Source of the DNA: Steromphala cineraria
Lineage: Eukaryota > Mollusca > Gastropoda > Trochida > Trochidae
Reading direction: 5' to 3'
Assembly (NCBI GenBank): GCA_916613615.1
Contig: OU744730.1
Location: 4,681,582 to 4,745,581, forward strand
Length of the DNA stretch: 64,000 nt
This document shows, piece by piece, positions 47,038-57,390 of the stretch. A model generated the notes under the pieces. The model saw only the letters and a list, made by a program, of their open reading frames with translations. It was not told the origin of the DNA and ran no database searches. Made by a program: the position numbers and the translations under genes. How positions within the stretch are numbered: position 1 is the first letter of the stretch; every line of letters begins with the position of its first letter.

Positions 47038-47327
47038 GTGTGTTGATTTAATACAAGTATTGTACTTTGTAATCCTTATTTGCAAAAGAGTTCATAGTAT
47101 ATTTTCGCACATTGTATTGATAATTTCACGACATTGTCTTAATTCTAAAGTTGTTTTCAACCTTATGCTATTTTTGTTATTTCTTCAGCAAAGGAAATGA
47201 TATTCATGAAATGAATAACATGAAAAGAAGTGGAAACTAGTATTTAAACCGTTGCTGGTGGCAATTATTAAATACATCTTTCTTAATATTGTCAATTACC
47301 AACGTCATATAAAATCTTCTTTATCAG

Positions 47328-47440
47328 GTCCTGGTCTAGGATTCGTAGCTTACCCAGAAGCCCTTGCTCAACTGCCACTTCCGCAATTGTGGTCTGTCTT
47401 GTTCTTCATCATGCTTTTTACTGTTGGTCTGGATTCGGAG
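47328..47440 (+). CDS. SLC6 transporter exon 8 (EL4, first part of TM8)
   Basis: Residues 390-427. Acceptor TTATCAG, donor GTGCGT, phase 1 in and phase 0 out. It reads [13 protein letters not shown] (EL4 lid motif GPGLAFxxYPEA), then [19 protein letters not shown]425 and S426 match the Na2/substrate-site Asp-Ser of TM8 (GLDS). The 3' end of this exon with its donor is the first unit of a four-copy tandem repeat that runs into the intron. Confidence 0.94.
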
Positions 47441-47870
47441 GTGCGTAATGATATAGATAAAGACAAATGAAATTGAAAATAATCAATATGTAAAGGCAAA
47501 CAACATAGATAACAATAATCATCCCCTATACAATAGGTTATAGGTTGGATTCGGAGGTGCGTAATGATGTGTTCTAAAGACAAATGAAATTGAAAATAAT
47601 CAATATTAAAAATGCCAAACAACATAGATAACAATAACCCTCCCCTATACAATAGGTTATAGGTTGGATTCGGAGGTGCGTAAAGATATATATTCTAAAG
47701 ACTAATGAAATTGAAAGTAATCAATATTAAAAACGACAAACAACATAGATAACAATAATCATCCCCTATACAATAGGTTATAGGTTGGATTCGGAGGTGC
47801 GTAATGATATATATTCTAAAGACTAATGAAATTGAAAGTAATCAATATGTAAAATGAAAAACAGCATAGA
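47431..47870 (+). repeat. Four-copy tandem repeat (116-121 bp) that starts inside exon 8
   Basis: GGATTCGGAGGTGCGTAA occurs at 47431 (the exon 8 end plus donor) and again at 47547, 47666 and 47787. The units share CAACATAGATAACAATAA and CCCCTATACAATAGGTTATA. Three extra copies of the exon-8 splice donor therefore lie within 360 bases of the real one. The last unit is partial. Confidence 0.9.
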
Positions 47871-48458
47871 AAACAATACCCCCTCAATACAAAAAGCTAA
47901 AGGACGGACAGCCGCCATATTGTTCAGCGATGCTAATTTGCGTCCTCGGTCAAAAACCCTCGACGATACATCAATTCAACATGAGCATTGGCTCAGTATT
48001 GATATCGCCACACAGAAGCCTAGATGTGACTCAGAGGAAATTTGAAATTCTATCTCTTTAGGGAGGTCTTTTGTTGAAATAGACAAGGCTTTGATTTCGC
48101 TTTTTGGCCAATCAGAGTCACTTCCGTCTAGGGTTTCTGTCTGGCGGAACTTTTAACAATGTGGTTCTTGTCTGCCCTTAAGGCTATTGTAGGGAGGAGG
48201 TGGTATTGTTATCTTTATACCTTGGTTTTATATACTAAGTTATCTAAACTTGTTTTAATACTTATTTTCTAATTCCTGTGTCAAAAGACCATCTCAAGAA
48301 AATAACTAATTGAATTTTAATAATAATTTTTGCTCCTTCGGAGATCTGTACTGTTCACTTGAGCGTACTCATCATACCAATTTTTTAGTTAAACAAGGTA
48401 GTGCTTCAGCTATCTGCCTTAAAGGATTGTTTTGTGCATCTGTTCATTATGTTTTCAG

Positions 48459-48590
48459 TTTGCTATGCTGGAGACGATACTCACCGCCATGGTGGACACG
48501 TTTCCTAAACAACTACATCGACGACGGATGATCCTCACTGCCGTCACGTGTACACTGTACTTCCTGGTTGGTTTAGTGTTTGCAACACAG
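48459..48590 (+). CDS. SLC6 transporter exon 9 (end of TM8, TM9)
   Basis: Residues 428-471, 44 complete codons. Acceptor TTTTCAG, donor GTAAGA, phase 0 on both sides. It reads FAMLETILTAMVDTFP, then a basic loop (KQLHRRR) and TM9. The pattern FAxxETIxTxxxDxFP is that of glycine-type transporters. A family-2 MITE is inserted 13 bases after the exon, and its 9-bp target duplication begins at position +5 of the donor. Confidence 0.94.
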
Positions 48591-48603
48591 GTAAGACAAA
48601 TGC

Positions 48604-49227
48604 CATTCTCTCCTCACAGAGGCAGCTCAGTCATACCTGAGATAGTCTCTGTTCGATTACAGCTAATACATGGGATAGAAAAGTAGAAATCTGATTGGAG
48701 GCAATCCAAGTTAGTTGTGCAATACGCGACGCCGTTTCAAAAGTGGTCATTCGCAAAAGCTCGGCTATTCACGTGTGGTTTTGCAAAGCTATCGTTGAAA
48801 TTTAACATCCAGGGGAGATAACTCTTCCTTCTACAAAACATCGCATTTTACTTTCACATGAGTTTCTATTTGGTAAATTATTAAAATAAAATTTATCATA
48901 AAGCAAATAACAATTTACACAATTATAAAACAGTATGTTTCTTATGAAAAACCCTATACATATCTGATTTTCAAATATTTTCCCTCTCACACTGTTAATG
49001 AAAAAATAAACATAAAGGCATGATGCCTTTGCAAGTCACTATGCGACCGTTGAGAATTCCCCAAGTCGAGGATATCCAAAAGGTGTTTTCATTGGCTTCA
49101 AATAAGGGAGATATCTCAAGTTACAACTTTTTGCCGCTATAGCAATCTGCCGGAACCCCAGGATCTTGGCGTAATAGAACAGAGGCTAACACGGGTATGA
49201 CTGAGCTGCCTCTGTGGGGAGAGAATG
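48604..49227. mobile_element. Family-2-like long MITE, 13 bases after exon 9
   Basis: A 624-bp variant with different interior and the same ends. A perfect 9-bp target duplication GACAAATGC occurs at 48595-48603 and 49228-49236. The left copy overlaps positions +5 to +13 of the exon 9 donor, whose GTAAGA is preserved. A related, partly deleted element lies at 56907. Confidence 0.9.
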
Positions 49228-49261
49228 GACAAATGCAGGATTTGTAAATAACTAGTATTGA

Positions 49262-49613
49262 CATTCTCTCCTCACAGAGGCACATCAAGTCATGAAATAT
49301 TGATACAGCCTCTGTTCTATTACAACGTGGGTTCCGGCAGTTTCCCCCTGGCGGAAAGAATTGCACCACAATCCATTTGAATTTCTTTATCAAATGCCAC
49401 CGCTTCTCGCATGGAAAGGGTGGTTCATATCACAATGCTTTTGCCATGATTCAGTAGCCAAAACGATGATTGTAGAACAGCGTCGCTGATTGCACAACTA
49501 ACTTTGATTGCCTCCAATCAAGCATCTCCCATTCTGTCTCACAAAGTCCGCGTAATAGAACAGAGGCTATATCAACAATTAATGGTTTGATCTGCCTCTG
49601 TGGGAAGAGAATG
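49262..49613. mobile_element. Family-2 MITE, copy 7
   Basis: Perfect 9-bp target duplication TAGTATTGA (49253-49261, 49614-49622) and full-length body. It is the clearest reference copy of the family in the window. A 9-bp duplication with long terminal repeats suggests a Mutator-type origin; the transposase source is not present. Confidence 0.92.
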
Positions 49614-50177
49614 TAGTATTGACTGTATTTGCATTATCCAGGTTAACACTATATGAAAATGTGAACAAATAAAACAACCCTATAACATGCTATAACAGCT
49701 CGTATTCTTTTTATAAAAAATATTATCAGAAATTATAAAGTATATCTTCAGAGGGTTGAATATTGGACAACTCAACCTTATTATCTCATGTGGAACACGA
49801 ATCTTGTAAAAAACGAAATTTGCCGATGAACACTTTATAATCATTTGAGATAGTAGAAACACATTTCTTAATTTTTTTCACACTACACATAAGTATCATC
49901 TTCATAAGGTCGAACATGCATAACCAAACCTGATTATTTGGATGGGTAGAAGAAATTATCAAATAGAAAGCGAAAAGTGTTGGAAGCCATTTTAGCGGGA
50001 ACACCTTTTAATCATCTTTTTAAATTGGAAAATGTTATTATGAGCTTTTTGTTACTTACTTTAACAGCTCTGTGTGAAAATCCCCAAATGTTCCACACAT
50101 ACCAATGTTGGCTTTGCTCTACCCTTATCAAACCTTTTATCAATATTGTATGTAACACTTACTCATTAAAATTTCAG

Positions 50178-50277
50178 GGTGCAATTTACGTCTTCGTTCT
50201 AATAGACTGGTATGTCAGCACATTCTGTTTACAACTTGTGGGCATTTTAGAATGCGTTGCAATTGGTTGGATCTATG
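50178..50277 (+). CDS. SLC6 transporter exon 10 (TM10)
   Basis: Residues 472-504 plus the first base of 505. Acceptor ATTTCAG, donor GTAAGT, phase 0 in and phase 1 out. It reads GAIYVFVLIDWYVST and ends ECVAIGWIYG, matching the family's GGxYxFxLxDxYxAS...E...I.W.YG. A fold-back MITE lies 48 bases downstream. Confidence 0.94.
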
Positions 50278-50324
50278 GTAAGTTTAACAAAAAAAATTCA
50301 AACAATACTATTCATGCCAATTGT

Positions 50325-50568
50325 CATCCGTCTCAGGGTACGAACGTTACCCTGACTCAACTTATCTGTACCCTGGTCTCAGAAGCTAGATTCGCTCGCG
50401 CGACCACTCTTGGGATATAGCCAATCAAATCATTTTCTCGCCAACTGCTCAATACATTTCAAAGAGAAAATGATTTGTTTGGCTATATTCTAGCGAGCGA
50501 ATCTAGCTTCTGAGACCAGGGTACAAATTAGTGGAGTTAGCGTAATGTTCGTACCCTGAGACAGGATG
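50325..50568. mobile_element. Family-3 fold-back MITE (CATCC..GGATG), copy 1
   Basis: Almost wholly palindromic: CTCAGGGTACGAACGTTAC, CTCAGAAGCTAGATTCGCTC and AGCCAATCAAATCATTTTC recur inverted. GCCAATTGT / CCCAATTGT flank it as an imperfect 9-bp target duplication. It starts 48 bases after exon 10. Confidence 0.88.
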
Positions 50569-50646
50569 CCCAATTGTCTTTAAATGCATTACTTTTATGT
50601 ATTATCTGTTACTATTACATACATCGGAGTTTTTAAAAAGAATCTA

Positions 50647-51013
50647 CATTATCTCCCCACGGAGAGAGATCAGGTCATTAAATGCTGACCCAACCTCTTG
50701 GTCGAGTTAGACAAAATCAATGGTTGCCGGTCCGACATTTTCTCTTCGTAGCAAAATTGTGCAACACATACCATTTGAAAACAAATTTCCGCCAATGGAA
50801 ACACTTCTCGCATAGAAAGGGTAGTTCATGCCTGTCTCATGATTCACTAGCCAAATTGATGATTTGATTTGATGCATGATGATTGAAGGACAGCATCCCT
50901 GATTGCAAACTAATTGCATCAAATCAGGTATCTCCCTCCTGGCCCACAAACTCGGCTTATTGAAACAGAGGTTGGATCAACATTAACTTATCTACCTCCA
51001 TAGGGAGAGAATG
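50647..51013. mobile_element. Family-2 MITE, copy 8 (diverged)
   Basis: CATTATCTCCCCACGGAG at the left and GGGAGAGAATG at the right, with long imperfect terminal repeats. Interior diverged. No target duplication seen. Confidence 0.8.
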
Positions 51014-51349
51014 TTTGACATCCTGCAAATTGAGAGTACCTTTATCCGCGTAAATCCTACAATAGCATTTTATCATCCAAAACTGTGTTCCACAGTGGAA
51101 GATCAAGCGATATCTCCTAGGAGATATCCCTTTGACAGTATATTTTTAACAATGCCCTTTAATCAGAATATACATGACACCACAAACGTTTTACATCATC
51201 ATCAATTACGTCACAATGCTATGACGTCATTAACACGATGACGTCACAATGCTATGACATCACTGGTTTAAGAGTTTTAGGGCTATGCAGTGTTCAAAAA
51301 TGTACATTTTTCATGCTACTGTGATGAAAAATGATTTTGGATGATAAAT

Positions 51350-51472
51350 AGAATCTCACCCTCGTGTCTTCTGATATCAAATATATCAACACTCGTTGAT
51401 AAAAGTAAAATTTGATACTTTTATCAACTTGTGTTGATATATTTGATATCAGAAGACACTTGAGTGAGATTC
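51350..51472. repeat. Near-perfect 123-bp palindrome
   Basis: The left arm (AGAATCTCACCCTCGTGTC..., GATATCAAATATATCAACAC) matches the right arm in reverse complement across a loop of about 40 bases. It is probably a short fold-back MITE or a fragment of the neighbouring complex. Confidence 0.75.
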
Positions 51473-51810
51473 TCTATATATTCATCAAGAAAAAATGTCT
51501 CGTTTATGTAACCAATAAATGAAATAACTAGAAGCCAGCATTAGTCTTTGTCATTATATGAAGGAGTGTAGTGGTCAATATCATTTATTTCACACCTCGA
51601 ATAACTACAAAAACGTATCGCAGTAATTAACAATTCCAACTTTTAAGTTTCAACTCTCACTTGTCTTAATAAGGCATTTGAATAAAATAAAGGAGTTTTA
51701 CAATATTTTACAGAAAGTTGTAATAAATGCAGTTCTTAACAATGATAGCTAGTGTTTGATGAAGGTAGCCAAGTCGGCTTCCATTTTATTTGTAGAACTT
51801 AAGACTGATA

Positions 51811-53146
51811 AATCGAGATTATTACCCGAGGAAGAGTGTCATATGACTTTTACAAAACGAGTGTTGATTTTGGTATTACCTGACTGAGAGAGAGGTGTGT
51901 GAAAAGAGTTTAGTAAAAGTCATATGACACACTTCCGAGGGTAATAATTTCTTTATTACCGATTCTATTTCATTTTACGGCCCGCTTTCCTTGCGACGGC
52001 CGGCCACATTGACGTCACGAACAATGGTGTTATAACGATACAGGCCAAATTTTCGGGAGCTTGCGCTACAACAATCGTTGCTAGGCAAAAGTGGTATGTG
52101 CACATGTGCGCATATTGAAAATGTGTCACTACTTATTTTCAACCATATGGTTAATAAATAGAGATTATTACCCGAGGAAGTGTGTCATATGACTTTTACG
52201 AAACGAGTGTGAATTTTTGTATTGCCCGAGCGAGAGCGAGGGTTATACACAAATTTGCACGAGTTTCTTTATTACCGATTCTATTCCATTTTACCATCTT
52301 AGAAATATCCAAGAAACGGGTCGCTTACCTTCATATTGAAAATATGTCACTACTTATTTCCAACCAAAGACAAGACATATGCATTTTTATTACCCAAATG
52401 GTTGGAAATAAGTAGTGACATATTTTCAATATGAGCACTAGTGCACATATCACTTTTGCCTAGCAACGATTGTTGTAGCGCGAGTTCCCAATTTATTCGC
52501 CTGTGACGTCATAACATCATTGTTAGTGACGTCACTGTAGCCGGCCGTCGCAAGGTAAGCGACCCGTTTCTTGGATATTTCTAAGATGGTAAAATGGAAT
52601 AGAATCGGTAATAAAGAAATTATTACTCTCGGAATGGTGTCATATGACTTTTACGAAACTCGTGCAAATTTGTGTATAACCCTCGCTCTCGCTCGGGCAA
52701 TACAAAAATTCACACTCGTTTCGTAAAAGTCATATGACACACTTCCTCGGGTAATAATCTCTATTTATTAGACAAATGGTTGGAAATAAGTAGTGACATA
52801 TTTTCAATATGAGCACTAGTGCACATATCACTTTTGCCTAGCAACGATTGTTGTAGCGCGAGTTCCCAATTTTTTCGCCTGTATCGTTATAACACCATTG
52901 TTCGTGACGTCATTGTAGCCGGCCGTCGCAAGGTAAGCGACCCGTTTCTTGGATATTTCTAAGATGGTAAAATGGAATAGAATCGGTAATAAAGAAATTA
53001 TTACTCTCGGAATGGTGTCATATGACTTTTACGAAACTCGTGCAAATTTGTGTATAACCCTCGCTCTCGCTCGGGCAATACAAAAATTCACACTCGTTTC
53101 GTAAAAGTCATATGACACACTTCCTCGGGTAATAATCTCTATATAT
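51811..53146. repeat. 1.3 kb fold-back complex in intron 10
   Basis: Built from direct and inverted copies of one module: GATTATTACCCGAGGAAG, GTCATATGACTTTTACGAAA, GAGCGAGAGCGAGGG, TTACCGATTCTATTCC and GACGGCCGGC. Forward copies lie at about 51811-51960 and 52157-52350, inverted copies at 52560-52765 and 52930-53146. The interval 52396-52773 is repeated in tandem at 52774-53145 (378-bp period). The transcript could form very long hairpins just before the acceptor of exon 11. Confidence 0.85.
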
Positions 53147-53161
53147 GTCTTGTCTTTGTAG

Positions 53162-53262
53162 GAGCAAATAGGTTCAGTTCTGACATAGAGATGATGCTGG
53201 GGAAGAAACCTCCAGTCTACATGAAAGCTCTCTGGTGTTTTATTGCTCCTGGTCTAATGTTT
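53162..53262 (+). CDS. SLC6 transporter exon 11 (IL5, start of TM11)
   Basis: Residues 505-538. Acceptor TTTGTAG, donor GTAAGT, phase 1 in and phase 0 out. It reads GANRFSSDIEMMLGKKPP, the conserved IL5 segment (YGxxRFxxDIExMxGxxP), then WCFIAPGLMF at the start of TM11. The acceptor lies about 15 bases from the end of a 1.3 kb fold-back complex filling the intron, and part of the acceptor's pyrimidine tract has an inverted copy inside that complex. Confidence 0.93.
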
Positions 53263-54324
53263 GTAAGTATATAATAGGTTTATGTTATATTTATTTGTAT
53301 GTGTCACATAATTTTTGGAAATATTGAAGGATGACACATCTTTCAAGATACGTATTACATACATTATGACATATCCAACACATATACAGTTTACCGATCC
53401 GATCAGTGTGTTGATCACTTACCCGAACACTTTTGATGAACCGCCGGATTAATGAAGCAGAAATAGTGATAATTAACTAATCCGTCACAGCTAATTGGAT
53501 TCGGAGACTGAATCAACGGATTAATGAATCAACATTAAATGAGTTTATATAGAGATTAGTTTGGTAACAGCAGGCTACCGTTCTGATTCCGCGGGATTCG
53601 GATTATCGGTGGACGGATTATCGAGGACTGACTGTATCTTAATATTTATCTTTTTAGATATATTTTTTGTAAATTTATTTATTTTGCGTAGATTGAACAT
53701 GTACCACTGCTGTATACGATCTCAACTTAAAGATGCTATATCATACTTGCAATATTTTAAAAAGTATTTTTAATGTATACGTTGTATTTTTAGAAAAATT
53801 TAGCAACCAACCTTGAGAAAATCGGACCAAAATTCATCAAATAGGAGATAATTTACCAAAAAATACCGAAACGGCAGTCGATATAAGGGCGAATCAAGTG
53901 TGACCATTTCACAACTTCCGGTTTCTAAATGTACGCTTGAAAACCGTCTTTGTCGCGCTCAACTAGATTTTATATTCTTTTTCTCCGAATTAGGTATTCG
54001 TTGCTGTCAAAGTTGATAACCATCGAACGCAATTACGGTAGTTGAGACACGGTGTAAATCCTACAAGCAAAATGATTACGTCACCGAAAGCGGGTTCGTT
54101 AAATGACATGCCCTTTCTACGAGGGGTACTGTGCTTGAAGCGTCGAAATAAGTATGTTATTGTTGATTAACAATCTAAATATGATATCAAAATTTCGACG
54201 AAAGATTTTTCTACAAAGTGATGTATTTCATTTCTCAATAGCTAAGTTTCATCCTGAACCGCTTGCAAGTATGATACAGCATCTTTAAGGACATACATTA
54301 AAATAAAATTTGACAATGTTTCAG
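53263..54324 (+). other. Intron 11
   Basis: No repeat family recognised and no coding signal. AT-rich, with runs such as TTTTTAGATATATTTTTTG. A block at 53440-53530 rich in GGATTAATGAA words may be an old repeat. Confidence 0.45.
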
Positions 54325-54492
54325 ATTTGCCTCATTGTGACAATTATTCAATACGAGGCTCCAACATACGGGGATTACGTGTTCCCTGCATACGGTGTTG
54401 TGATTGGTTGGTGTATTGCCATGGTTTCTCTGATACCCTTACCTCTGTGTGTCGTCAAGGAACTCTGGAAAGCTGAGGGGAGCTTCTTGGAG
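54325..54492 (+). CDS. SLC6 transporter exon 12 (TM11 end and TM12)
   Basis: Residues 539-594, 56 codons. Acceptor GTTTCAG, donor GTTGGT, phase 0 on both sides. It reads ICLIVTIIQYEAPTYGDYVF, then TM12 (VVIGWCIAMVSLIPLPL) and KELWKAEGSFLE, equivalent to the family's Y-x-x-W...GW...S...P followed by a charged cytosolic tail. The donor is weak (GTTGGT) but the in-frame continuation in exon 13 supports it. A diverged family-1 MITE starts 28 bases after the exon. Confidence 0.92.
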
Positions 54493-54520
54493 GTTGGTGC
54501 TATGAACAAATTTTCCTGAC

Positions 54521-54869
54521 ATAAAGAGGGCAGAAGCACGTTTTATAGGCAAATAGAGTGATCTCACACACAAATTTCTTATTGCAAAGCAATATTTTTA
54601 ATTAACATAAAGTAAGTGAAGTTCATAAACGCAAGTACCATATCTAAGCTAACGGAATCCATTTCCCTACCCCAAATGACAGGTGCTCTTAAAAAAGATG
54701 GCCGTCAGTGGTTTTGACCTGAAACCTAATAATTTCTTATAAATCAACGAATAAATAATGAGATGTGTGGCATTTAAAGATAAGATATTGGGCATAACCT
54801 AATATTCATTATAATTAAGTTAATGAAGAATTGAATTTTTTTATCAAGAATGCGTTACTGTCCCTTTAA
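54521..54869 (+). mobile_element. Family-1 MITE, copy 8 (old)
   Basis: Diverged copy 28 bases after exon 12: AAAGAGGGCAGAAGCACGTTTT at the left, GCGTTACTGTCCCTTTAA at the right, with GTGATCTCACA and an AAAGATGGCCG remnant inside. One of the oldest copies here by divergence. Confidence 0.75.
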
Positions 54870-55162
54870 TAAGATATTAAGGTCGAGTTTGTAACACGAT
54901 ACGTGTTGATGAATTCAGAAACACATGAGGCATTTAACGTAGTGGTGTTATTTCCCATCTTTACATAATGGTTTAAATGTGAATACTAAGCAAATGGTGT
55001 CCATTTGAAAAGACAATAAAATTTCATATACGATCTCATGTTGCTATCCTAAGCCTGCACACATGAGTTAGGTCTTAAACAAAGTTACGTCACGTTTCAT
55101 ATAGGGTCAATAGCTTATCTGGTGTCAATACCATTTGGAGACGGTTTTAAACATGGATATCG

Positions 55163-55494
55163 TTAAAGGGGCAGTAGCAAATTTTAAGGGGAATATAAGG
55201 TGATGTCAAGAAAATTAAAATTAATGGTTCCAATTGAAAGACAATGTATTTAAACAAAATGGAGCAGTAATAATTCTAATATATAATGTAAAGTTTAGCC
55301 ATGCTATTTCTTTTTCCTACACAAAATTAATTAAAAGTGTTCACACAAAATGGCTGCCAATTGATTTTTGTGAATATTCATACTTTGATCTCTGACTATG
55401 ATGATAAAAAAATTAATACATTTAGCAATAACTTACAATTATCAATGAAAAATTTAGAATAAAAAAATATCAAAAACGTGCTACTGTCCCTTGA
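55163..55494 (+). mobile_element. Family-1 MITE, copy 9
   Basis: Forward orientation. TTAA on the left; the right flank has decayed to TTGAA. Internal deletion near the right end. Lies in intron 12. Confidence 0.88.
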
Positions 55495-56018
55495 AGGAGC
55501 AATTATTATCGAAACGTTTTTTACAGTATGTCATGTAAATTGATGGCTACTCGAAGGTCACACAACTATCAGTTCAAGATTTGTCTTTGTAATAAACATC
55601 TACTTCCATTGATAGGCGACCTGAAATAGTGAAGGATTGGGAGTACATGTATATCTGTCATTATTTTTTTTATCTTTTTGGTCTACCAAGAGAAAATATG
55701 ACATTTAACAATCATGTCTTCTGATTCAAAACATGTATAGAAATATATAAGGACGAGTTGGTCTAAGTAAAAAAATTCGAGGCTTGCAGAGGATGTTCTT
55801 TTTTTGTAAACGATTGTTGCCATATGCTAGTATGTAAGAAGACATTTTAATTATCATTTTAAATTATTTTCATTTCTTTCAATGAAAAATGTACATCTCT
55901 GAACTCTGCTGTCTCCTTAGAATTTCTATGCACTGACGTAATAGCTTGGTGGTGTCATTACTTGATGATGTAAACAAATTTTCAAAATCTGCTTGGAGGA
56001 TATCGCCTTGGGTGATAA

Positions 56019-56269
56019 CATCCTGTCTCAGAGTACGAACGTTACGTTAGCTCCACTAATCTGTACTCTGGGCTCAGAAGCTAGATTCGCTCGCGCAGCC
56101 CGACTTGGGATATAGCCAATCAAATCATTTACCTTCTCAGTAAAATTTCAACGAGAAAATAATTTGATTGGCTATATCCGGGGCTGTACCCTGGGTTCCG
56201 AATCTAGCTTCTGAGCCCATGGTACAGATTAGTGGAGTGAGCGTTACGTTCTTACCCTGAGACAGGATG
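56019..56269. mobile_element. Family-3 fold-back MITE, copy 2
   Basis: Same family as 50325-50568, with a perfect 9-bp target duplication GGGTGATAA (56010-56018 and 56270-56278). It lies in intron 12, about 130 bases before exon 13. Confidence 0.9.
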
Positions 56270-56397
56270 GGGTGATAATGAATGTCAATTTAAGTGCATA
56301 TACATGTATTCCATTTTCATATCGTGAAACAAATTAGTTGATTTCAATATGGAACGTTAAAAATCCATCCTTATTGAATATAGTTTTCACTTTCCAG

Positions 56398-56523
56398 CGA
56401 ATACGAGCAAGTTTACGACCGGATCCGAGTTGGGGTCCCCGTCCCTCAAAACATCGACTTAAATACACAGCAAATACTACAAGCTCAAGTTGGAAGAACC
56501 CGTTCATCCTTTACAAGTGGTAG
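56398..56523 (+). CDS. SLC6 transporter exon 13 (cytosolic C-terminus and stop)
   Basis: Residues 595-635 and the TAG stop (56521-56523). Acceptor TTTCCAG, phase 0. It starts RIRASLRPDPSWGPRP, the recognisable LxPxxxWGP motif that follows TM12 in glycine-type SLC6 proteins, and ends in a short Ser/Thr-rich tail (TANTTSSSWKNPF...). No PDZ-type ending is obvious. With exons 1A and 2-12 the total is 635 aa, the usual length for the family. Confidence 0.92.
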   Translation, partial: RIRASLRPDPSWGPRPSKHRLKYTANTTSSSWKNPFILYKW

Positions 56524-56701
56524 AATACCTGTATACAGATTTAGAACGATAATATATAAATATTTATTCTCTCATATTGAGGGTATAACTTGAAATTGTA
56601 ACGTTGTGGTTACAACTGAACATATAGTTTTGCATAGATTAACTACCAGTGTTTTATTAGCGAGGCCCTCTCCGACCCTCTCGAGACCCCCTTTATTTTT
56701 T

Positions 56702-56880
56702 TAACTTCCAGTGTTTTATTAGCGAGGCCCCGAGAGGGTCGGAGAGGGCCTCGCTAATAAAACACTGGAAGTTAAAAATTAGAAGTTGGAGACCCCCTTT
56801 ATTTTTTTAACTTCCAGTGTTTTATTAGCGAGGCCCCGAGAGGGTCGGAGAGGGCCTCGCTAATAAAACACTGGAAGTTA
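56702..56880 (+). repeat. Two tandem 29-bp-stem hairpins after the stop codon
   Basis: The arms 56702-56730 / 56746-56774 and 56808-56836 / 56852-56880 are perfect inverted repeats around a 15-base loop (CGAGAGGGTCGGAGA). The unit repeats with a 106-bp period, and a partial third copy precedes at 56645-56700. The right arms contain AATAAA at 56756-56761 and 56862-56867, the first canonical poly(A) signals after the TAG at 56523. The hairpins probably lie in or at the end of the 3' UTR. Confidence 0.85.
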
Positions 56881-56906
56881 AAAATTAGAAGTTGGAGACC
56901 CCCTTT

Positions 56907-57390
56907 AACATTCTCTCCCAACAGAGCCTCTGTTCCAATTGGCTAAATCCTTTGGCATGAAAGGAAGACGTCTCATTGGATGAATTCAAAGATAGTTGTG
57001 CAATCAGCGACGCTTTTTCAAAAGTGGTCATTCACAAAGATTCGGTCATGTCCGTATGCTTCGGCAAAACTATATGAATGAAATTTAACAAACATAATTA
57101 GTATGAGGATGATAAATAAAATAATATTTATCATGAAAGAAATAATTTCCACAATTATTTAACAGTAAGTATTTTATAAAAAAAAACTTTCATTTTTCAA
57201 ATGTATGTTTTCGCTCACATCGTTAATGAAACACAAACATAAAGGAAGGATATTTTCCATGTCACTATACAACCGTTAAGGATGCTCACAAACAAAGGTA
57301 TCCTAACGTATTCTATTGGCTGCAAAAAAGGGAGATTTCTTATTTTGTAACTTTTTGCCGCTAGGGATTTTGCCTGATTGGAACAGAGAC
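56907..57390. mobile_element. Long family-2 variant, right end replaced
   Basis: CATTCTCTCCCAACAGAGCC at the left, with an interior similar to 48604-49227 (AAAGTGGTCATTC, TTTTGCCGCTA). The right terminal repeat stops at GGAACAGAGACTAA, where a retroelement-like tail begins. Confidence 0.75.
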
